Source: Lineus longissimus
Lineage: Eukaryota > Nemertea > Pilidiophora > Heteronemertea > Lineidae
Direction: 5' to 3'
Assembly: GCF_910592395.1 (NCBI RefSeq)
Contig: NC_088318.1
Span: 5,912,756-5,976,755 of the forward strand
DNA: 64,000 bases
Numbering within the stretch: the first letter of the stretch is position 1; every line of letters starts with the position of its first letter. A model generated the notes under the pieces. That model worked only from the letters and a program-made list of their open reading frames with translations. It was not told where the DNA came from and did not search any database. Below are positions 57,117 to 64,000 of this stretch, piece by piece. A program made the position numbers and the translations under genes.

Positions 57117-57486
57117 GGCAGTAGTTATATGTTCCTTTGTTTCAAAAATCCTCCAAGACAACCCAGAGACAAGCTTAGACCGGCTACTGATCGACTTGCT
57201 GCGACTTTGAGACTACGGGTGACCAAGAGCGATGATGTCACAACCACTGACGCGATGGAGTTTTTCGCCGCGAATAGCCCGAGATAATTAGATGATGCGT
57301 ATATTTTCCTGTAGAGCTATTATCTTACCTGGGAGGTTTTAGATGCCGCAATACCCTAAGGAGGCCATTCGAGTTGAAAAAAACATTTTTCTGGCGCTAC
57401 TTATAAGGTTAACAGTGCTCTTTTTGATGTTTATGTAAATATGACGCGCACATTGAAAGCATTGGGTGATCGGGATACTTCTTTTT

Positions 57487-57655
57487 TAGCTCACCGGTGC
57501 GATGAGTCTGTACCACAGCGCAGTGTCCATCATCAGTTGCCATCCGTTAACAGTTCACCAAACAGTTCCCTGTTTCTTAACCACTGAAGCTATGTCTTGA
57601 AAATTGGTACACTGACATTAACCCCTTTGCCAGATGACCCCTGACACTAACAAAA
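57487..57655 (+). mobile_element. Fragment related to the Helitron-like family
   Basis: Begins TTTTAGCTCACCGG, then CCGTTAACAGTTCACCAAAC and a GAAAATTGGTACACTGACAT segment that resembles the family's 'AACTTGGTACACATGTACC' block. No complete ends. Confidence 0.4.
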
Positions 57656-58045
57656 GCCTGTAGAATCTACGGCTTTATAGTTGACAATAAATTGTCCGTT
57701 GATAAATCAACCCTACTTTGTGAATTGATAGATAAGATATGAATTGCCAGCGATATATCTGCCACACGCCTTTGCATTTTTGAATGCCATGACCTGAAAC
57801 GGCTGAGTAGACACCATTCATCGAAAGCTTTGGAGTATCATAGGCTATACATGTATATATCATATGTACATATAGGACAACCATAAATGATTTGAGGTAA
57901 ACAGCTCTCAATGATATATGCTGGTAGTACTTGTACACGTAAAGCACAGTGGCAATAAAGTAACATCAGTGACACTATCTCGAAAAACCCTTGAGCCTTT
58001 TCGAAACGAATGTCGGCAATGGCTTCCTGAATCTCGGCCATCGCC

Positions 58046-61000
58046 ATGATGGACATTCAGTTCTGTCTTTTAATAATCAGCCTGGGATACCTGTTTGAAC
58101 CTGGTAGGTAACATTTTTTTCTCATCGTTCCAAACTAATCGTATTGCTGTAATTAATATATGAAATCCTAGCTAGTGTGCTGCTGCTGTGGGTGGTTACT
58201 TGGTTGCGAGGATGGTGCTATCAGCTTAAAGGTCACTGAAAAGGGAAAACAAGCCTATCGGCCTCAAGTTCACAATTGGATTGGTTCGATCACAGGCCAC
58301 TGAAACTTAGGTACTGTTTTATAGCTTGATATACTTTTGGAACATCGCCACTGCCAATTTCCATTCGCCAGGTATTGAACTAACCCATGACAAAACTCGA
58401 GGTCACATGACATACAAAATGGTGGACGAACCAGAAAATGTAAACAGAGAGATTTCAACATGAAAATTGTCAACAAAAACACCTTTACGCACTTGATCTT
58501 CTCTTGCAAAAGATTGGATACATGATTTAAAACATGGGGATGACAAAGGTATAGTTGTCATTAAAAATTAAAGCAATCTTACGGACCAAAACGCTACCGT
58601 AGAATAATTTGCTGTTAGCCCTTCGATTCAAATTTACCGCCCTGAAAACTTAGAAGGCGGTCCGCACTTTTACGAAAATCAATGACGCCATACTCTATAA
58701 GAACACGTCAAAATTATCCTCAAAAATAGGTTATAAATTGCAATAAACATATAAAACGTGCACTCAAGTGTTTTGGCGAAAACACCAGGTTTGTCAATTG
58801 CGTTCTATTTTTACAATTCGGCATTCTCATAAGGGAAAGGTTCTAATTCATGAAGTGAATATACTCTCAGCAATTTTGACAGATTTGCGTCATTCCCGCA
58901 TAACTGTTCAACAGTGAACGTCCAACGACAATCCCACTCGACAAATAGTAATATCAGTTCATATCAAATACATCAAAAACCTTTTATTTGATTTTGCAAG
59001 CAGTTATCGAGTAAACGGACACGACCCAAAATATCCACGGAATAAACGGACAAATGACCACAAAAACACCTTTTCTAAAAAAACTAGCAACTTATACCAA
59101 ATGAATCTGACGGGAGACAAAACTATATACAAATTTAACTAGGCTATGCAAGATGATAAGACCTGTAGTGATAGATTTCAAGGAGTAAATCGACGAAGAA
59201 AAAAAAGAGAGGCAAAAATAAGGATCACATTGTGAATCAATATCGTAAAGGACGGCGACCATTCCAAAAGACGGCTACTATTTCCTCTTTTGTCATCTCA
59301 AAACACGCTCCCTACATACATGTACAAGAATACGATAGTTCATTTCCTTTCACTCATCTCAAAACACGCTTCTTACATACAATCCACCAAGTTTCTTTTC
59401 AGTCATCTCAAAACCTAAATAAAATATACCATGTTATTCCTTTTAGACATACATGTATCAAAAATAATCCTTACATAACATCTACCATAATGATGTCTTT
59501 TTCAGTCACTGCAGCTAATACCACTGTCTACTGCACGCCAACGACTGGAAAACGGCAGACCTGCCGAGCCGACAAAACCAACTGCTGCGCTCTTAAGGAC
59601 TATGGCTATTTCACATGCTGCGCAGATAGTGAATACCACAGGCGAAAGAGTCTGGCAGAGCTCTATGGAGAGCCAAATCTGACAGCGTAAGTAAATGTTA
59701 CAAGTGCCAGAGGAATGAAAGTTTCACATCAGTAAAACAAATTTTAAACAGACCTGCATGTGGGTGGGTAGGTCTGACAATAGGATATCAATACAAGAAG
59801 GTGGTCAAGTGCCAATTTTCCAAAATATAAAGAATGGGCTAATGGAAAATGTATCAGGACAGCTGAAATGTTATGACTGACTTTAAAAGGCACTTGACCT
59901 CCGTCTGGATGCAACAAGAACGCTTCGGTCAATCTACATTGTACATAATGTGAAACGTACTCATTCAAGAAACTGCGCACAATAATATACACGAATGTTT
60001 TTCAGGGAATAATTATTTCTCATTTTGCAATCTTGGGGTTACTAAGATCCTGGCTTTAGAGGAGTTGACCGTTCGAAATTACGTGTGGTCCAGGAAAATA
60101 GAAATGCAGTTATGCACATTGCCTCAGTACAGTGCAGTTATCATGAAGGCGAATAACATTTTTATGAAATAAAACATCATGGGGCCGAGGTAGGTCACTG
60201 TAGATTATTATATACAGGTAGACCTCGTGCCTAGGCAGCCATATTTGTCACTAACTCATTTGTGCTGAAAATGTGACTTAGCACCCTTGTTGTTCTGATG
60301 GCTTCAATTTGCTAAAACATTGTAATTACAGGTATTTGTATATCTGCCTACCCAGCGGCAGGGCTGAAAGTTATGTCTAGTACGTTTCGTAATTGGAAAT
60401 TTTCAAATTAAAACCTGCCTAATGAAGGCAATTGGCGACTGGCCTTAGTAAACTTTGGATCAGAATTCACTTCGAAAGAACGCCAACTACACTGAGTGAT
60501 CCACCAGTCCGATCCGGCCTGTTAAGAGCAGCCATAATCGATTGGAAAACCTATCGATTTCAGCTGATGCAATCAGTCCTCTCGCCAATGAATGCTAATG
60601 GAAATATAATGAGTTGGGAAATGAGTATTGAAGTCGTGAGACTCGTATTACAGATGAGGTGGAGGGGATGTACCGTAGGCTCACTTCTGAGAGGTCAGTT
60701 CATTATATTGTACACTTCACGCCCACAGGCCTATTCATTTAAATGCCACAGTCTGTCGACAGCGACGGACAGACTGAAGACGGGTCAATTGAACATTGAG
60801 AAATTGATCCGAGCTGGGGAAATGGTCAGGCAATCCTTGATCATGCCATAATAAATCGTCAATCGCAATTGGGCCTGAGTATAGAATGGGTGGAAGCAAA
60901 ATCCGGGTATGAATATTATGAACTGTCCTCTTAGAAATGAGCCTACGGTATATGCAACAGAAAGAAAATTTAAGTTATGGCTTATGGAGGTGTTCAGTCC

Positions 61001-61959
61001 ACCCAGTCCAGAGCAACCTATATTTGAATGCATTCATATCCACCACCTTCGTACAGCCGAGCAGTTGTCCGGACCGGACGCGAAGGTTGCCAAATGTAAA
61101 ACGATTCACTAGTTAATTTTCCTTGTCTGTTTACCTCAGGACAATTGTTGGCGGTGTAATAGGAGGTCTAGTCATCGTTCTGATTGTCGTCCTTATTGTA
61201 GTCGTCGGTTGTGCGGACTGCAAGGCACAGTGCAGACGCAAGAGAAAGCCACCCGACTTAGGTAGGTGAAAAACAAAGATGAAACATTGATGGCAATATA
61301 AACTTAGATGGATTTACACCGGCCAATCGTCTTCGATAACTGTTGGAGTCATCTGTATTTGGACTACTTAATCTAAATCTTATTTCCATCTTGGCCCTGT
61401 TGAGAAGAAGTTAGCACAACATAAAATGTACTAGAATCATTCCTTTCACAATCCGGGTCCTTTACACTCTCCTTGCTTAGCATGATCCTATCAATAAATC
61501 AGTCATAATGCATGTTACAAGTACAGGTAACCAATGTAAGTTATTTCAAACATTAAACAAACATAATCCTACAAACTTTAATCAATTTCAGAGCGGCGTA
61601 TGTCCCTTCGCGCAGTAGCGACTTCCAGTAGGCAGCTCATCCATTCCCACCAACTTTCGCGACAGAAAATAGCCCCAATAGAGCAGCCCAATCGGGCAAG
61701 GCCAAGCCCGGACACGCCAGCACAGAACCACGCCCGGCCAATTTTGCCGTCTTCCAGATCCCCGAGATCCAAAGAGCCAGTGCTCGTACCAGCTAACTAC
61801 CAACCACCGCACTACGAACCACCGGAGAGGGATTGTGCCGACTACCAAACACCGAAGATAGATCGTGCGGACTACCAACCACCGGAGATGAATCGTGTCG
61901 ACAACCAACAATCGGAGCTGGATCGTGAGGACCTTCGTCGGCAAGCAATGTTTATTTGA
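58046..61959 (+). CDS. Single-pass membrane protein with six-cysteine ectodomain, 4 exons
   Basis: Exons 58046-58103, 59506-59686, 61140-61261, 61592-61959; all borders GT-AG in phases 1, 2 and 1; 242 residues. Residues 1-19 are a signal peptide (MMDIQFCLLIISLGYLFEP). The ectodomain (20-81) has cysteines at 29, 39, 46, 47, 57 and 58, in the pattern C-x9-C-x6-CC-x9-CC, with an N-glycosylation site NTT at 24. The membrane helix is about 82-103 (IVGGVIGGLVIVLIVVLIVV), followed by a Cys-rich basic stop, CADCKAQCRRKRK. The tail is rich in Pro, Arg and Tyr, with repeated YQPP/YEPPERD-like units near the end. A short ectodomain with a few Cys and two CC pairs next to one helix and a Pro-rich tail resembles the STMC6 group (Shisa, CYYR1, WBP1/VOPP1). 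This is an inference from pattern only. Function unknown; perhaps an adaptor or trafficking protein. Confidence 0.8.
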
Positions 61960-62335
61960 GCACGGACAATACATGTATGTACCCGGTCAAAGTGCGAGCC
62001 TTTGGATCGACATATTTTCCGTTCTCTTGCGTACCTCTTTACTTTTTCGAAAATTTGAAAAGTGGTGGCAGTTTGTCCCTATATTAATTATGAATCCCCT
62101 TTCGGGATTTTCGCCACTAACTTCAAGCAGCAATTTTGGGCTTCCTGACAGGTACTGACCAATCAGAAGAGAGCTATCATGCTTGTTCGGCACAGACTGC
62201 ATGTCAAGCAGCTATATACAAGTAATTAACATGTATAGTGTTCTTGGTATGCAATTTTGAATCGAATTTCTGACATACGAACAGAAGTACCTTAGTTTCA
62301 AACAGATGGTTCAATGAGAAATAACTAAATAATGA
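61960..62335. other. Between convergent genes, 3' flanks
   Basis: 376 bp between the stop of the membrane-protein gene (plus) and the stop of the GPCR (minus). Probably both 3' untranslated regions. ATTAATTATGAATCC and similar AT-rich stretches occur, but no clear poly(A) signal pair was fixed. Confidence 0.4.
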
Positions 62336-63454
62336 TCAATGACTCTTATTGTTTATTTTAAAAATCTTCCGGAGTTCCTCACGGTAGAATGGCAAAGTGG
62401 AACCGTAGACTACAAAGTTGAAACAATAATTCAATACATTGACCAAAGTGAGGATTTTCATGATGTACCATAGAAATAGCGATCGCTCCTCGCTCAGGTT
62501 ATCCCTCTCCTCGGCTAAATATGTAAATAGTGTGGTCAGAGGCAAAAGAAGGACGACGTAAAGAGTAGAAACTGACATTAAAGAAATCAGTAACCTAACG
62601 TCGCCCCGACTTCTACGCAACTTTTCCCCTACTATCTGATTTCTTGAAACAGAAATCCCAACAAGGATTAAGATGTTGGCTAGAAATATCAATGTACACG
62701 GGATGTAATCGTACGATGCAATGTCAAGCTGCCAGAGGGTCGCAGAAACGAGCTGGTTCGTCTTGTAGAAGCACAGGACTGGTGTCCCGGGTATGAGACC
62801 TATTAGAATGAAGCGATGTATGCTTGAAAGTGTGCCAATCATGCAAACGACCGCTATGATCATTTTCCGAATTTTAGGGGTGATTGCAGCACGTTTTAAC
62901 GGAAACCAAACAACGTATGCTCTTTCCAAGGAAAATGATACAATTATCCAGGCAGAGCTTACCTCAAACAAGTGCCAAACACCAGCAACTAATTTACACG
63001 TCTCATCGCTGTACAACATCAGATTAAATTCGTAAGCCCCGTTGGTAATGTGTTTTAGCCCAAATGCGACCCAGTCCGTTACCCCTATTATCAGAATAAC
63101 TCCGGTGTCGGATACAGCAAGGCAGCTAAGGTACTGGACGCAGGCGTCCGCCCGCTTCCTAACTCGGAAGAATATCACAAAAGACAACATGTTGCCAAAG
63201 ATGCCGAGTAGAAGAATGACCGCCATGACGTAGGCTTGCGTAAAGTTGAGGAACTGCTGGACGAAGAAAACCGGTGGTCCTGAGTTAGTGACATTTTCGA
63301 CCGTTCCTTTCTCTGATGTGACAAAGAGGGTCATTATGCATAAAAAATAATTTTCCTGTCTGTATTGACCGTATTGCAAGTAATTTGCATAATTTAAATA
63401 GAAAGTGATTTCATGGAACCCTCTCGTAGTTTGCTTGGGATGTGAATATTTCAT
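62336..63454 (-). CDS. Class A (rhodopsin-like) G-protein-coupled receptor, intronless
   Basis: 372 residues in one exon. Seven hydrophobic segments, at about 74-97, 107-129, 155-175, 197-218, 248-270, 286-310 and 327-350. Landmarks: GIFGN in helix 1, LAVSD in helix 2, Cys153 before helix 3 and Cys228 in loop 2 (the usual disulphide), SLERAY replacing DRY after helix 3, LLLP in helix 6, and NFVVY replacing NPxxY in helix 7. An NVT glycosylation site is at 54-56. The likely start is the ATG encoding residue 41 (63332-63334, MTLFVTSEKG), since residues 1-40 do not look like a receptor N terminus. The overall layout fits the peptide-receptor-like (FMRFamide-receptor-like) expansions of lophotrochozoans. 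The ligand cannot be told. Confidence 0.88.
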   Translation of the reverse strand: MKYSHPKQTTRGFHEITFYLNYANYLQYGQYRQENYFLCIMTLFVTSEKGTVENVTNSGPPVFFVQQFLNFTQAYVMAVILLLGIFGNMLSFVIFFRVRKRADACVQYLSCLAVSDTGVILIIGVTDWVAFGLKHITNGAYEFNLMLYSDETCKLVAGVWHLFEVSSAWIIVSFSLERAYVVWFPLKRAAITPKIRKMIIAVVCMIGTLSSIHRFILIGLIPGTPVLCFYKTNQLVSATLWQLDIASYDYIPCTLIFLANILILVGISVSRNQIVGEKLRRSRGDVRLLISLMSVSTLYVVLLLPLTTLFTYLAEERDNLSEERSLFLWYIMKILTLVNVLNYCFNFVVYGSTLPFYREELRKIFKINNKSH

Positions 63455-64000
63455 TTATATGTAACAAGCTTTCGGGCTGATCTGATCAATGCCAAAATTT
63501 AAGGACGCGTTTCGACGAATATGCAAGTACCGATGACTGGTGATAAATTGCGTGCTTTTTGTAAATCGAAAAAAAAAGTACAGGGAACGTGGATTTACAA
63601 AACATGCTGTGTCAATATCAGTCATTGAATCGGCATAAACGCGGCATGCCGTTCGTAATATCAGAAGACCCCTAACAACAAATGAGTGGTAGATGTCCCT
63701 CTAACTCCTTCATACAAAGAACAAGATCCAGGTTAAATTTATATGGTATACATACATCCGCAAGAGGTTAAACTATCCAATGCACCAACTCCTATCGTTT
63801 AAGGTCACCAACTCTGGTTCTTGGTCGCCCTTCATGAGATACTTCGCCGTGTATCATTATCAGCTGCATGCTGGTATACATTTGATCATGACCAATATAT
63901 TGTCAGCGAACTATAGATACATCAAATCTTGTTGTTTTGATTCTAATGTTACCATGACGGCGTAGAATCTATTTTCAACAAAGTATTTTCGTCTCACGAT
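63455..64000. other. Upstream flank of the GPCR, no gene recognised
   Basis: AT-rich non-coding sequence to the window end. Probably promoter or 5' region of the minus-strand receptor. Confidence 0.4.

Noticed and set aside
61578-61974. Two long minus frames rich in VVGTIHLRWLVV-like repeats
   Set aside because: Antisense of the repeated Pro/Tyr tail exon of the membrane-protein gene.

Overview
This is animal nuclear DNA: AT-rich, with short exons joined by GT-AG introns and many transposons. Nothing bacterial or organellar is visible. The protein families and repeats fit a marine invertebrate. A lophotrochozoan (mollusc, brachiopod or annelid type) is my best guess. The main reasons are Helitron-like elements that end in an AGCTCACCTC hairpin and carry tandem monomers plus a GAC-rich tract, as known from bivalves, together with PIF/Harbinger, mariner, piggyBac and I-type LINE copies. 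The species cannot be fixed from the sequence alone.

Layout. 1-9259: no gene recognised; several short palindromic transposons and a tRNA-derived SINE. 9260-25839, minus strand: the USP10 deubiquitinase, which I assembled as 11 coding exons (875 codons plus stop). Its introns hold a piggyBac element with a Helitron-like element nested in it, a second Helitron-like copy, and a palindromic TTAA element that ends at a USP10 splice donor. 26360-30576: a 4.2 kb segment bounded by TTAA and 27-bp perfect inverted repeats, containing a small Cys/His-rich gene. This is the best candidate here for an undescribed mobile element. 31203-34104, plus strand: LIPT1, the mitochondrial lipoyltransferase, in 4 exons, with a tandemly repeated splice acceptor just upstream. 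35340-40590, minus strand: a 5'-truncated I-type LINE, split by a complete PIF/Harbinger transposon (37055-39118).

41568-47870, minus strand: a predicted secreted ShKT-domain protein. 44680-45470: a decayed minisatellite. 45870-46892: a mariner element with about 380-bp inverted arms. 47900-57000: mostly non-coding, with a third Helitron-like copy and a foldback region. 57047-57116, minus strand: an orphan signal-peptide exon. 58046-61959, plus strand: a four-exon, single-pass membrane protein with six extracellular cysteines and a proline/tyrosine-rich tail. 62336-63454, minus strand: an intronless class A GPCR.

The host genes do not form one pathway. USP10 acts in deubiquitination and stress-granule biology, LIPT1 in mitochondrial lipoylation, and the right third carries secreted and cell-surface proteins. 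Gene models were built by reading splice sites and comparing with remembered family motifs; no database search was possible.
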